Assembly (NCBI RefSeq): GCF_003480315.1
Contig: NZ_QUIV01000008.1
Location: 62,001-126,000, forward strand
Source of the DNA: Clostridium sp. AM33-3
Lineage (GTDB): Bacteria > Bacillota > Clostridia > Lachnospirales > Lachnospiraceae
Length of the DNA stretch: 64,000 nt
Direction: 5' to 3'
The notes beneath the pieces were generated by a model. The model had not been told where the DNA came from. It searched no databases and saw only the letters and a list, made by a program, of their open reading frames with translations. Shown piece after piece: positions 6,488 to 15,993 of this stretch. Position 1 is the stretch's first letter; every line of letters starts with the position of its first letter. A program made the position numbers and the translations under genes.

Positions 6488-8949
6488 CAGCGTTCCCTCC
6501 CTGCTGCCATCGGCATCGGAAGCTGAATTGCATCAAATCCTCCGCCATTGTAGGCGTAACGCACTGTCAGCGTGTTGCCCGGTGAAAGATATGGCTTTAG
6601 CTGCTCTACATCCAGCGTAGTTTCTTCCAGCTCCATTTTATCGAAATTGCCGGTCGCGTAGTTATAGAAATAAATGCTTCCGGTAAAGATACGGCTCAAG
6701 CTGTTTCCAGCTGCAGCAAATTCTTCCGAAACGCTCTCAAATGTCAGGCTCTCCACCTCGATGTCGGTTCCAAACTGATACTCCAGCGTCAGCGGTTCTG
6801 CACCGCTCATAGAGTTGGTCTCCGCATCGTAGCTGCCGCCCATTACCTTTGGTGTCTTCATGAGCACGGAACGGTAAATGGAACGGTCTCTGGAAGCATT
6901 GACCGGAATCGTCTGGGTAAGCATGGTAATGCCATAGGTCTCCTCGGACGGATTCTTTAAAAACCGGCTCTCTTCCTTCTGTGTACTGAATGCAATGACG
7001 CGGGCATCTGCCGTGTAGCCGTTTAAGTAGTTATCCAGATAAAACCGGGTCAGATTGGAACGCTCCACCGCCAGCATATAGCTGCGGTTGCGGATATCTG
7101 CAGAAGCGTAGGCATCCTCTCCGGAGATATGCTCTGCAGCCAGATAGGAATCACCAAGCGGATAACGGAGCAGCTCATGATCTGACAGATTTTTGGTCTC
7201 GCCGGGTTCCATGCGCCCGAGCTGCACCATGTTTCCGTACAGCACAAGCGTCACATTTTCGATCGGATACGGAAACCGGTTTGTCAGACTTCCCCCAATC
7301 TGTCCCTCAAAATAGTCCACCTCCCCGGTGATTCCCACCTGTCCGGTATTCTCCGTGCGCCGTTCCAGGCGGAAATAGCGCGGTGTAAACGCAGATATAT
7401 TCTGCCCCTTTACCGTCAGCCCATTCTCGCTGGTCTGTATGGCGATCTGATATGGCTCATCCACATCCAGGGACTGTCCGCCCACGGTGTACTGACTGCT
7501 CCGCGTGATCGGAAGCAGACGGTATCCCGGATCCAGTTCCACAGTGTACGGGCGGTTATAGGGATTGCGGATATTGATGTATGTGGTATCCGTAATATAG
7601 TCATCAGTCACATCCTGAATGGCCGCATAGGTATAAAAGGTAGAACGAAAGCGAGTCGGTATGCCAAGCACATACACCAGACCGGAAAAGCCCAGAGCCA
7701 TGATCACCACACCTCTGCGGTACAGATTCTGAAGGCCGCGACCGCGCAGGAACAGATAAAGTCCCGGGCCAAGAAGCAGCAGATACAGACCGGTTATCCC
7801 CACATAGAGCCAGAGATTAGGCAGCTTATCCACATCTCCTGTGTTGATGAGACCCTGAACTGCCCAGAACCGGCCGGAATTGCCGCTGTAAACCACCTCG
7901 GCAAGCTGGTTGATGCGCTCCTCCCCCAGAAGGCTAGTAAACATGTAGTCCACATAGGAGGTCTGTTTTTCGCAGAACTCTGCGATATCTCCCAGGTCAA
8001 AGGCCGCCACAGCCACCAGCCCCTGCTCCTTCGCCGCTGCCGTTAAAAGCGAAAAACCGTTGCTGGAGAGGATTACGTTGCCGCCGTGCAGCGGCACATC
8101 CACACAGGAGATCGCTAACATCCCGGCTCCCGGCTCGTTCACCGCAGTGAACTCTTCCGCCAGATTGATATGGGTAATATTCGGAGTTCCATAAGAATCG
8201 TCCAGAAGCTCCGGCGCAAAACGGCCCAGAGTGTCATCTACCCGGTCGCCGGTTCCCAGGATCAGCACACCTCCGTCCTGGACCCAGTTCATGATCGCAG
8301 CTGTCTGGGTCCCGGAAAGATCGCGGAGCCTGTAGTCATTGACCACCAGCACATCAAAAAGGCTTAAGCCTACCTCATCCTCCGGGAAATTGCTGCCGTC
8401 CAGCTCGAAAGTGCGGGTGCGCAGGGTGCTGTAGTTGATTCCCACACCATTCAGATAATGAAGCTCCCACGGTTTGTCCGACAGTACTCCCACAAAAAGC
8501 TCCGGCACATCGCGACTTACATTCAGCTTTACCTTGCGGTTCAGAAGTATGCTTCCGGAATCATCCACCAGAGACAGCACCAGCTCATCCGCCGCCGTGC
8601 CAAGCGGGATATAATAGCGCGTATCGGCAGTACCCTTTGCCTCCAGCTCCACGCTGTAATCGTAACGGTAGATCGTCTGGTCTGACTCCCGGGTCTTGAT
8701 CTGCAGGGTACCCTCAACCGGAGTCTCCTGGTTATTCTGTATGGTGACATTCACCGGCAGGTAACGTCCGCCCTTGGCGCTGTCCTCATAGCCATAGCTC
8801 ACACCCATACTTACCGGATCATCCTGCGCCCGGGCCGGAGCACAAAAAGCCAGACCACCCAAAAGGCCGGCAGCCACAAAACAGACTGCTATCCTTTTCA
8901 GAGGTCTGACCATCCGGATGCCTGAAAAATTTTTTTTATTCATCCACAT
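6487..8949 (-). CDS. Large exported membrane protein of the ABC operon (unknown family)
   Basis: 820 residues. A signal peptide (basic start, VCFVAAGLLGGLAFCAPARA) is followed by a beta-rich domain, then a segment (DVLVVNDYRLRDLSG, GGVLILGTG) resembling the glutamine-amidotransferase-like fold found in exported proteins of gliding-type ABC systems. Two membrane segments lie near residues 378-430, then a second, probably extracellular beta-rich half. The topology suggests an extracytoplasmic partner of the transporter. Start ATG at 8949 has GGAG seven bases upstream. I do not recognise a named family; the role as auxiliary subunit is inferred from tight operon coupling on both sides. Confidence 0.6.
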   Translation of the reverse strand: MWMNKKNFSGIRMVRPLKRIAVCFVAAGLLGGLAFCAPARAQDDPVSMGVSYGYEDSAKGGRYLPVNVTIQNNQETPVEGTLQIKTRESDQTIYRYDYSVELEAKGTADTRYYIPLGTAADELVLSLVDDSGSILLNRKVKLNVSRDVPELFVGVLSDKPWELHYLNGVGINYSTLRTRTFELDGSNFPEDEVGLSLFDVLVVNDYRLRDLSGTQTAAIMNWVQDGGVLILGTGDRVDDTLGRFAPELLDDSYGTPNITHINLAEEFTAVNEPGAGMLAISCVDVPLHGGNVILSSNGFSLLTAAAKEQGLVAVAAFDLGDIAEFCEKQTSYVDYMFTSLLGEERINQLAEVVYSGNSGRFWAVQGLINTGDVDKLPNLWLYVGITGLYLLLLGPGLYLFLRGRGLQNLYRRGVVIMALGFSGLVYVLGIPTRFRSTFYTYAAIQDVTDDYITDTTYINIRNPYNRPYTVELDPGYRLLPITRSSQYTVGGQSLDVDEPYQIAIQTSENGLTVKGQNISAFTPRYFRLERRTENTGQVGITGEVDYFEGQIGGSLTNRFPYPIENVTLVLYGNMVQLGRMEPGETKNLSDHELLRYPLGDSYLAAEHISGEDAYASADIRNRSYMLAVERSNLTRFYLDNYLNGYTADARVIAFSTQKEESRFLKNPSEETYGITMLTQTIPVNASRDRSIYRSVLMKTPKVMGGSYDAETNSMSGAEPLTLEYQFGTDIEVESLTFESVSEEFAAAGNSLSRIFTGSIYFYNYATGNFDKMELEETTLDVEQLKPYLSPGNTLTVRYAYNGGGFDAIQLPMPMAAGRER

Positions 8950-8970
8950 CAAAATTCTCCAAAAAATTGT

Positions 8971-10110
8971 TTAAAAATGTTCCTTGTCTACATCAAAATC
9001 CACCTGCAGGGTTACCGTGAATACGGTACCGTTTAAGTCGCTCTTTACCGTAATGGTCCCGCCATGCATGTCTACGATATTTTTTACAATAGCAAGTCCA
9101 AGCCCGGTTCCACCGGTGTGGGTGGAGCGGGACTGCTCAACCCGGTAGAACTTGTCAAAGATCAGGGGAAGCTCCTCCGCCGGGATCACATAACCATAGT
9201 TGGTCACGGAAACCTGTACCTCATCGGTATCAGCCATGACCTTCACCAGGATCCGTTTGCCCTCCGCGCCATACTTGATGGCATTGCCGATCAGGTTATC
9301 AAACAGACGGGCCAGAAGGTTGCCGTCTGCCGTGATCATCTTGGCCGGCACATTGCTCTGGAGCTCATAGGAAAGGCCCTTGTTGGCAAAATTCGGGTAG
9401 GATTCCTCTAAAAGCTGTCCCAGAAGCTTGACGATATCTACCTTGGACACGTGCATGGCCAGCTTTCCGTAATTCATCTTAGTGAATCCGAACAGATCCT
9501 CAATGAGCTTTTCCAGACGCTTGGCCTTGCTGTAGGCAATGTCTATGTATTTTTTCTGCATCTCTGGCGGCAGGACTACCGGGCCGGATAACAGCTCCAG
9601 ATAGCCGATGATGGAAGTCAGCGGTGTGCGCAGGTCGTGAGCCACATTGGTGATCAGCTCATTTTTGGTGCGCTCAGATTCGCGTTCCTTATCCATCAGG
9701 CGGCGGATATCCTCCACCATCTTATTTAAGTTGGAAGCCATGGAAGAAAACTCGTCATCCCCCACTACTTCCACCTGCGTATTTAAGTCTCCGTCGGAAA
9801 TTCGTTCTATCGCATCGGAAATATGGCTGATATAGGCAGCAGATTTTTCCTGAAGAAGCAGAAATGTCACAGCAAAAGCCAGAATGCCGACAAGCACATA
9901 AACCAGAACCACCACTACATCCGACTGCGCCACCATATTTAAGAAAGCGCTGGACTGCTCGGAGCGTTTCGCATACTCGGCCAGCATGGTCAGGTTTGTG
10001 ACCAGGAACACATCGATGAGGCAGGCTACCAGGGTGCTGTAGATGATGTTGGCTATGACCCGCGTATGATAGCGGTGGCTTAAATCACTTTTTCTGCCGT
10101 TATTTTTCAA
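8971..10110 (-). CDS. Sensor histidine kinase (VanS/PhoR type)
   Basis: 379 residues. Two N-terminal membrane segments flank a short extracellular loop of about 40 residues. A HAMP domain, the HisKA box NVAHDLRTPLTS with phospho-acceptor His near residue 155, and the HATPase N (NLIGNAIKYG), G1 and G2 (GTGLGLAIVKNIV) boxes follow. The start is TTG at 10110, inside the end of the response regulator gene, with AGGATAC upstream. It should phosphorylate the response regulator upstream of it. A short sensor loop next to an ABC exporter suggests envelope-stress or transporter-flux sensing, as in peptide-detoxification modules. Confidence 0.9.
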   Translation of the reverse strand: MKNNGRKSDLSHRYHTRVIANIIYSTLVACLIDVFLVTNLTMLAEYAKRSEQSSAFLNMVAQSDVVVVLVYVLVGILAFAVTFLLLQEKSAAYISHISDAIERISDGDLNTQVEVVGDDEFSSMASNLNKMVEDIRRLMDKERESERTKNELITNVAHDLRTPLTSIIGYLELLSGPVVLPPEMQKKYIDIAYSKAKRLEKLIEDLFGFTKMNYGKLAMHVSKVDIVKLLGQLLEESYPNFANKGLSYELQSNVPAKMITADGNLLARLFDNLIGNAIKYGAEGKRILVKVMADTDEVQVSVTNYGYVIPAEELPLIFDKFYRVEQSRSTHTGGTGLGLAIVKNIVDMHGGTITVKSDLNGTVFTVTLQVDFDVDKEHF

Positions 10111-10804
10111 TTTTGTATCCTACCCCCCACACTGTGGTGATGATCTTGTCCTGGCGCTCGTCTTCCTTCATCTTACCGCGAAGGCGACGAATATGTACCA
10201 TAACAGTGTTGTTGGCTTCATAGACCTTCTCATTCCAGACCTTCTCAAAGATTTCATCCGTGCTGAACACCTTGCCAGGGTTGGAGGCCAGAAGATAAAG
10301 GATGTCAAACTCGATCGGGGTCAGCTTGACTTCTTCATCGTACACCGTCACCTTGTGGTTGTCTTTATTGATCGTAAGGCCTCGGATGCTGATCTCGTTC
10401 TTTACGGTCTCATGCACATTGCTGTTCGGGTTTAACTGCGTGTAGCGGCGCAGCTGGGATTTAACCCGGGCTGTCAGCTCCAGCGGGTTGAAGGGCTTTA
10501 CCACATAATCGTCTGCACCGGTTCCAAGACCAAGGATTTTATCCAGATCGGTGGACTTGGCACTCAGCATGATGATCGGAATGTTGTTGGTCTCACGGAT
10601 CTTCTTGCACATCTCCAGGCCGTTCATACCCGGCATCATAATATCCAGAAGGCAAAGATGAATATCCTCCTTATTTAATATATCCAGACCGTCCTGGGCA
10701 TTGGATGCCTTAAATACCTTATAGCCGTCGCTGACCAGATAAATTTCTACCAGATCCGCGATCTCCTGCTCATCGTCTACTACCAGAATGTTGGTTTCTG
10801 CCAT
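10100..10804 (-). CDS. OmpR/PhoB-family response regulator
   Basis: 234 residues: receiver domain with acidic pocket VVDDEQE, phospho-acceptor Asp in LLDIMMPGMNG near residue 53, switch Ser in MLSAKS and Lys in VVKPFNP, then a C-terminal winged helix (LTPIEFDILYLLASNPG, NTVMVHIRRLR, WGVGYKIE). It is the first gene of the five-gene operon, overlaps the kinase gene by 11 bases, and starts after GAGGAGGAATCAGTC. Probably autoregulatory on the operon; no clear operator was found. Confidence 0.93.
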   Translation of the reverse strand: MAETNILVVDDEQEIADLVEIYLVSDGYKVFKASNAQDGLDILNKEDIHLCLLDIMMPGMNGLEMCKKIRETNNIPIIMLSAKSTDLDKILGLGTGADDYVVKPFNPLELTARVKSQLRRYTQLNPNSNVHETVKNEISIRGLTINKDNHKVTVYDEEVKLTPIEFDILYLLASNPGKVFSTDEIFEKVWNEKVYEANNTVMVHIRRLRGKMKEDERQDKIITTVWGVGYKIEK

Positions 10805-10889
10805 GACTGATTCCTCCTCGTGTATCTATCGTTATTCGGGAAACCGCCAGGCTATGCGGATCCCGTTTTATTCTTTCTCTAGTGTACCA

Positions 10890-10950
10890 TAAAAGAAGCC
10901 TTCCCGTCTTACTTTTTTATTACATTTCCGGTAAGAACAGGAAGGCTCCG
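10890..10950 (-). terminator. Terminator after ppk1
   Basis: AGCCTTCC pairs with GGAAGGCT, with an inner TCTTAC/GTAAGA pair, followed on the minus strand by TCTTTTATGG. It separates the ppx-ppk1 unit from the two-component operon. Confidence 0.65.
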
Positions 10951-10970
10951 TTTTATATTCTATTTTAAAA

Positions 10971-13115
10971 TTAATTCTGACTCTCTGCCGGTACAAACAC
11001 CCGGGTATTGTGCACGTCATCCTGCTGCACGGCAGCCTTCGCCATGGCTATGGCCTCCTCACAGAACTGCTTCTGGGCAGTCACAAGAACCTTGCCCCGC
11101 TTATCAATCTTCTCATAAGTGCCGTCCGGCTGCAGGATATGCGCTTTCACATTGTCCTCCAGCTGTACTTTTAAGATATGAACAACCTGCTCCTTCAAAG
11201 CCGGATCCTCCACCGGGAACATAATCTCCACGCGCTTATCAAGGTTGCGCGGCATCCAGTCGGCGCTTCCCATGTACACCTCCGGGCTTCCGCCGTTCTC
11301 AAAGTAGAAAATGCGGGCATGCTCCAGGAAGTTTCCGACAATGGAATGCACGCTGATGTTGTCACTTAAGCCCGGTACGCCTGCCTTCAGACAGCAGATA
11401 CCACGGACTACCAGCTCAATCTTCACACCGGCGCAGGATGCCTCATACAGACATGCAATGATCTCCTGGTCGCAGAGGGAGTTCATCTTCGCCATGATGT
11501 GGGCCGGTTTTCCCTCTCTGGCCCGCATGGTTTCCCTGCGGATCATACGGACGCAGCGGTTTCTCAGCCACAGCGGAGCCAGGATCAGGCGATTCCAGGT
11601 CGGTGGCTCGGAATAGCCGGAAAGCATGTTAAATACCGCGGTAGCATCCTCACCGATCAGCGGATGGCAGGTCATAAGGCCACAGTCCGTGTAGAGCTTT
11701 GCGGTGGAATCGTTGTAGTTTCCGGTTCCCAGATGCACATAACGCCGTATGCCGTCTTCCTCCCGGCGCACCACCAGTGTGATCTTGCAGTGGGTCTTTA
11801 AGCCCACCAGACCGTAGATCACATGACATCCGGCCTTCTCCAGCTTCTTCGCCCAGTTGATGTTGTTCTCCTCATCAAACCGCGCCTTTAACTCTACGAG
11901 GACCGATACCTGCTTGCCGTTCTCAGCTGCCTCCGCCAGGGCCGCCACGATCGGGGAATGACCGCTGACGCGGTACAGGGTCTGCTTGATTGCCAGGACA
12001 TCCGGGTCCTTTGCTGCCTTCTGCACCAGATTTACCACCGGGTCAAAGGTCTGGTATGGATGATGCAGGAGAATATCACCTTTTCGGATATTGGTAAAAA
12101 TGTCATCTTCATTCATAAAGGCCGGAACCGGCTGCGGTGTATAGGAGGGCTCCTTTAAGTGGTCAAAGCCGCTCATGCCATACATCTTCATGAGGAATGT
12201 AAGATCCAGCGGGCCGCTGATCTCGTAAATATCCTCAGTGCTGACAGAAAGCTCCCTCTTTAAGATCTTAAGCAGACGCTTGTCTACCTTTTCCTCAACC
12301 TCCAGACGGATGACTTCACCCCACTGGCGCTTTTTCAGCTGCTTCTGGATTTCCTCCAGCAAATCCTCTGCCTCTTCCTCATCCAGCGTAAAGTCCGCGT
12401 TTCTCATGATCCGGAACGGATGAGCAGCGACAATGTTGTAGTTTAAAAACAGATCCTTGATGTTGCGCTCAATAACTTCCTCTAACAGGATTACCCTGCG
12501 CTCACCATCCGGCCCTGCCGGAAGCTCCACGATACGCGGCAGCACAGACGGAACCTGCACCATGGCAAATTCCAGTTCCTCATCCCGGCTGTCCTTTTTC
12601 TGCACCAGTGCCGCAATATTTAAGGACTTGTTGCGGATGAGCGGGAACGGACGGGAGGAATCCACTGCCATAGGCGTCAGTACCGGATAAACATCCTCAT
12701 GGAAAAACTTGTCCACAAAGGCACCATCTGCCTCCGAAAGCTCCTCATGCTCGCAGATGAGCTGCAGCCCCTGCTGCTTCAAGGCCGGAAGCAGAGAACG
12801 GTTGTAGGTGGAATACTGGAGATTGACCAGCTCATGGGTCTTCCCCCCGATCAGCTCCAGCTGCTGATCGGCTCTTAAGCCTGCAATATCCGTCTTTTTA
12901 TATTTGGCGTGCACCATGTCCTTTAAGGATGCCACACGCACCATGAAAAACTCATCCAGGTTGGATGATGTAATACTTAAAAACTTCAGTCGCTCAAACA
13001 GCGGAATTGCCTTGTCCCTGGCCTCCCCCAGAATGCGGAAATCAAATTCCAGCCAGCTCATTTCGCGATTTACATAATTTTCCGATTTCAAATACTTCTC
13101 ATCAATCTCCGGCAT
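10971..13115 (-). CDS. ppk1: Polyphosphate kinase 1
   Basis: PPK1 reversibly polymerises the gamma-phosphate of ATP into inorganic polyphosphate at the membrane. 714 residues, the usual length. The N-terminal domain begins NREMSWLEFDFRIL and NLDEFFMVRV. The catalytic half has HHPYQTFDPV, the autophosphorylated His in GLKTHCKITLVVRREE, and LGTGNYND. RNLDKRVEIMFPVEDP lies near the C-terminus. Start follows AAAAGGAGG and the gene is three bases from the ppx stop, so both form one unit that makes and degrades polyphosphate. Confidence 0.97.
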   Translation of the reverse strand: MPEIDEKYLKSENYVNREMSWLEFDFRILGEARDKAIPLFERLKFLSITSSNLDEFFMVRVASLKDMVHAKYKKTDIAGLRADQQLELIGGKTHELVNLQYSTYNRSLLPALKQQGLQLICEHEELSEADGAFVDKFFHEDVYPVLTPMAVDSSRPFPLIRNKSLNIAALVQKKDSRDEELEFAMVQVPSVLPRIVELPAGPDGERRVILLEEVIERNIKDLFLNYNIVAAHPFRIMRNADFTLDEEEAEDLLEEIQKQLKKRQWGEVIRLEVEEKVDKRLLKILKRELSVSTEDIYEISGPLDLTFLMKMYGMSGFDHLKEPSYTPQPVPAFMNEDDIFTNIRKGDILLHHPYQTFDPVVNLVQKAAKDPDVLAIKQTLYRVSGHSPIVAALAEAAENGKQVSVLVELKARFDEENNINWAKKLEKAGCHVIYGLVGLKTHCKITLVVRREEDGIRRYVHLGTGNYNDSTAKLYTDCGLMTCHPLIGEDATAVFNMLSGYSEPPTWNRLILAPLWLRNRCVRMIRRETMRAREGKPAHIMAKMNSLCDQEIIACLYEASCAGVKIELVVRGICCLKAGVPGLSDNISVHSIVGNFLEHARIFYFENGGSPEVYMGSADWMPRNLDKRVEIMFPVEDPALKEQVVHILKVQLEDNVKAHILQPDGTYEKIDKRGKVLVTAQKQFCEEAIAMAKAAVQQDDVHNTRVFVPAESQN

Positions 13116-13118
13116 GGC

Positions 13119-14678
13119 TTACACCCTCCTTTTCTGTCTTAAGACCGGACGGATCCCAAAGATTTCCTCAAAGAACTCGCCCTTATCCACAATGGATATG
13201 GATTCCAGCGTTACATCTGCCGGGCAGTCCGTCTGAATCACAAGCTGTCCGTCCTTCACATTCAGACGGCAGTCCTTTAATTTCCCGGTATGTCCACGGT
13301 CCATGGAATTGGCCAGCCGCAGAATCGCCGTCAGCTTGGCAATGACAATAGAAAGATCCTCCGTAGACACCAGACGGTTGTCCTTGGATGGCTTTGCCGA
13401 TACCTCCACTTCATTGTAACGGAACTTCTGCTGATGATACTTCACGATATTCGCTACGATCTCACGCTCCACATGGGACAGGCCAATGATCTCGGTTGCC
13501 ATGATCATATTATAGGCGCATTCATCAGCCCCGCGCATGGTCACAAACTTTCCGCAGGAATGCAGGTTTGCTGCGATCTGTAAAAGCAGCCGCTCCCGCG
13601 GTCCCAGGCCATGATACTTTTTCAGGCTGTCGAAGACCTTCAGGGCCGCCTCCTCCACGTTCTGGATATGAGGCATATAACATTTGTAACGCTTTGCCAT
13701 GTTTCGGGAAGCAACGATGATATCATTCTCAAAGCTGTGGTTAAAACGGATGAGTTTTTTATCCTCCGCGTATTCCGCCGCCATACCGTCTGTCATGCGG
13801 ATGCCCGGCACCCAGATAAATTCTGCTTCCGTGATTTCCAGCATACGCTTATAAATAGCGGCGGCCGGGAACATCAGGCTTGCATACTCCTCGTTCACAT
13901 CAAAAAAGTCTTCCGTCTGCGCGAGAGTCATGCTCTTTAAGCGCTCATAAAAACGATTAAATTCCTGGATCGTGATCTGCTCGGAACGGTTTCCCTCTGC
14001 CATTTTATAATAAAGGGAAAGGATCGGCTCACCGATGGCAATGAGATTTTTGATTTCCCGGTCTTTTAAGTACATCTTCCGGTAAGTCACCAGCTCATTG
14101 TCGATGAGCTCTGCGATCAGGTTCTGGGCACCCTGCTGGGTCAGCTTCTCATGGGCGATCAGTTCCCGGAGGCGCAGCACGCCAAGCGGCAGGTTCTGGG
14201 TGGAAACCAGTGCATCCTTGTCAAACAGGGATGCCTGCATGCTTCCAAAGCCCACATCCACGATTGCCATACCGCGCCGGATATTCTTCTGGAACTCTGC
14301 GTCCTTTGCCGCAATGGCTTTGTAGCTGATAAAACGCTGCTCCGAATTGCTGATGATCTTTACATCAATTCCGGTCCGCACCCGAAGCTGCTCTAATACG
14401 ATCTGGCTGTTTCTTGCCTCCCGCATGGCGCTGGTTGCATAAGCCCGGTATTCCTTCACCTGATATTCCTTCATGATCCGTACAAAATCCTGCAGAACCT
14501 GGCACATCTCCTCCACCAGCCGGTAGCTGATCTTGCCGGTATTGTAAGTATCCTTGCCCAGCGCGATCATATGCTTCACCTGGTCCACTGAGCGGACCGT
14601 GCCCTTGTCCGTAATTTCATAAATGCCCAGCTCCAGTTCAAAGGAACCGACATCAATTGCCGCGAATGTCCGTACCAT
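13119..14678 (-). CDS. ppx: Exopolyphosphatase, Ppx/GppA family
   Basis: 519 residues of the ASKHA fold: phosphate-1 loop AAIDVGSFELELGI, YATSAMREARN, the phosphate-2 segment AIVDVGFGSMQASLF and PLGVLRLREL. The C-terminal HD-like domain (LLLQIAANLHSCG, VEREIVANIVKYHQQ) is present, as in full-length Ppx. It hydrolyses terminal phosphates of polyphosphate and/or ppGpp. DVGFGSMQ differs from the more common DIGGGSTE, which is usual in clostridial members but leaves substrate preference open. It precedes ppk1 by three bases. Confidence 0.9.
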   Translation of the reverse strand: MVRTFAAIDVGSFELELGIYEITDKGTVRSVDQVKHMIALGKDTYNTGKISYRLVEEMCQVLQDFVRIMKEYQVKEYRAYATSAMREARNSQIVLEQLRVRTGIDVKIISNSEQRFISYKAIAAKDAEFQKNIRRGMAIVDVGFGSMQASLFDKDALVSTQNLPLGVLRLRELIAHEKLTQQGAQNLIAELIDNELVTYRKMYLKDREIKNLIAIGEPILSLYYKMAEGNRSEQITIQEFNRFYERLKSMTLAQTEDFFDVNEEYASLMFPAAAIYKRMLEITEAEFIWVPGIRMTDGMAAEYAEDKKLIRFNHSFENDIIVASRNMAKRYKCYMPHIQNVEEAALKVFDSLKKYHGLGPRERLLLQIAANLHSCGKFVTMRGADECAYNMIMATEIIGLSHVEREIVANIVKYHQQKFRYNEVEVSAKPSKDNRLVSTEDLSIVIAKLTAILRLANSMDRGHTGKLKDCRLNVKDGQLVIQTDCPADVTLESISIVDKGEFFEEIFGIRPVLRQKRRV

Positions 14679-14836
14679 ATGCTATTCCTCCTATTAAAAT
14701 ACTGCCTGTTCTCCCCCCGCAGTGCACGACAGCTGTCCGCATATACAGAACGGTCCGGCGAAACGCACCGCCTCGTGCCCTTTCACCGAACCGTTATGTA
14801 AACTGATAGTAACTGTGAAAGCGCAAAACTGTCACA

Positions 14837-15961
14837 TTAATAATTGCCGAGGATTTTAAAATTCTGTGCCTCCGTACCGATGCCCCGCAGTGCATTCTGT
14901 ACACCTGCATCCTGCAGATTTCCCTCAATATCCACAAAGAACCGGTATTCCCAGTTTTTCCCCGGAATCGGCCGGGATTCGATCATGATCATGTTGACAT
15001 GATTGAAAATGAAGTTTCCCAGCATGTTATAGAGGGAACCGCTGGTATGCGGCAGTTCAAAGCAGAGACTGATCTTGCCGGCAGCCTTCTGATAGACCTT
15101 GCGATTTGCCAGGATCACAAAGCGGGTCGTGTTGCCCTGATTGTTCTGGATGGACGGCTTTAACAGCTCCAGTCCGTACAGCTGCCCCGCGATCTCACTG
15201 GCGATCGCTGCCTGGGACTTGTCTCCCTCCTTCACCACGCGCTTTGCGGCCACTGCCGTATTCTCCACGCTGATCTGCTTCAGACCATTGTCATTTAAAA
15301 AGATGGAACACTGCATCAATGCCTGCGGGTGGGAAAATACGGTCTTTACATCTGCCAGTCTGGCCCCCGGCACACCAAGCAATGCATGATTTACCGGAAG
15401 AAAGGTTTCTGCCACAATATAGTTGTCGTAACGGGTCAGCAGATCGTACATGTCGATGACAGCTCCCGCGGAGGAATTCTCAATCGGCATCACCGCGTAA
15501 TCCGCGTTGCCCAGCTGCACCTCCTTCATGGCGTCCTCGAAGCGTGCCACATGATAGATTTCAGCATCCCTTCCAAAATACTGAATGGCTGCCGCATGGC
15601 TGTAAGCACCTTCCACGCCCTGATGCACCACGCGCACTCCCTCTACCGGCAGTCTGTCCAGCTGCTCAAAGCCCAGCTTTGCGGACCGGCCATGCTCTGC
15701 CAGGATCGAATACTGGTATTTGCGGCTGATGGACATCATCTGGGAGAACAGCTCCCGCACCGCGATCTGGTTAAAGTCACTGCCTGCCATGGCACTGACC
15801 GCCTCCAGCTTCTGCTTCTCGCGCTCTGCGTCATAGACAGCCTTTCCGGTGGCGATCTTGGTCTCTGCCACCTTGCCGCAGATATCCATGCGCTCCTCGA
15901 ATAATTTTACGATCTGTTTGTCGATCACATCCAATTTATTTCTGCACTCCAGTAAATCCAC
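14837..15961 (-). CDS. pheA: Bifunctional chorismate mutase / prephenate dehydratase
   Basis: 374 residues for phenylalanine synthesis from chorismate. Residues 1-85 form the helical AroQ mutase (LLECRNKLDVIDKQIVKLF, then Arg and Lys of the active site). The dehydratase domain follows with GVEGAYSHAAA, PIENSSAGAV and the catalytic TRFVIL. The C-terminal ACT domain carries HTSGSLYNML and ESRPIPGKNWEY, the phenylalanine-binding motifs, so feedback inhibition is expected. Start is GTG at 15961 behind AAAGGAGAGAAACA; a longer frame has no ribosome site. It is the second gene after plsC. Confidence 0.95.
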   Translation of the reverse strand: MDLLECRNKLDVIDKQIVKLFEERMDICGKVAETKIATGKAVYDAEREKQKLEAVSAMAGSDFNQIAVRELFSQMMSISRKYQYSILAEHGRSAKLGFEQLDRLPVEGVRVVHQGVEGAYSHAAAIQYFGRDAEIYHVARFEDAMKEVQLGNADYAVMPIENSSAGAVIDMYDLLTRYDNYIVAETFLPVNHALLGVPGARLADVKTVFSHPQALMQCSIFLNDNGLKQISVENTAVAAKRVVKEGDKSQAAIASEIAGQLYGLELLKPSIQNNQGNTTRFVILANRKVYQKAAGKISLCFELPHTSGSLYNMLGNFIFNHVNMIMIESRPIPGKNWEYRFFVDIEGNLQDAGVQNALRGIGTEAQNFKILGNY

Positions 15962-15993
15962 TGTTTCTCTCCTTTGTCTCTGCCTCCAGCTGC

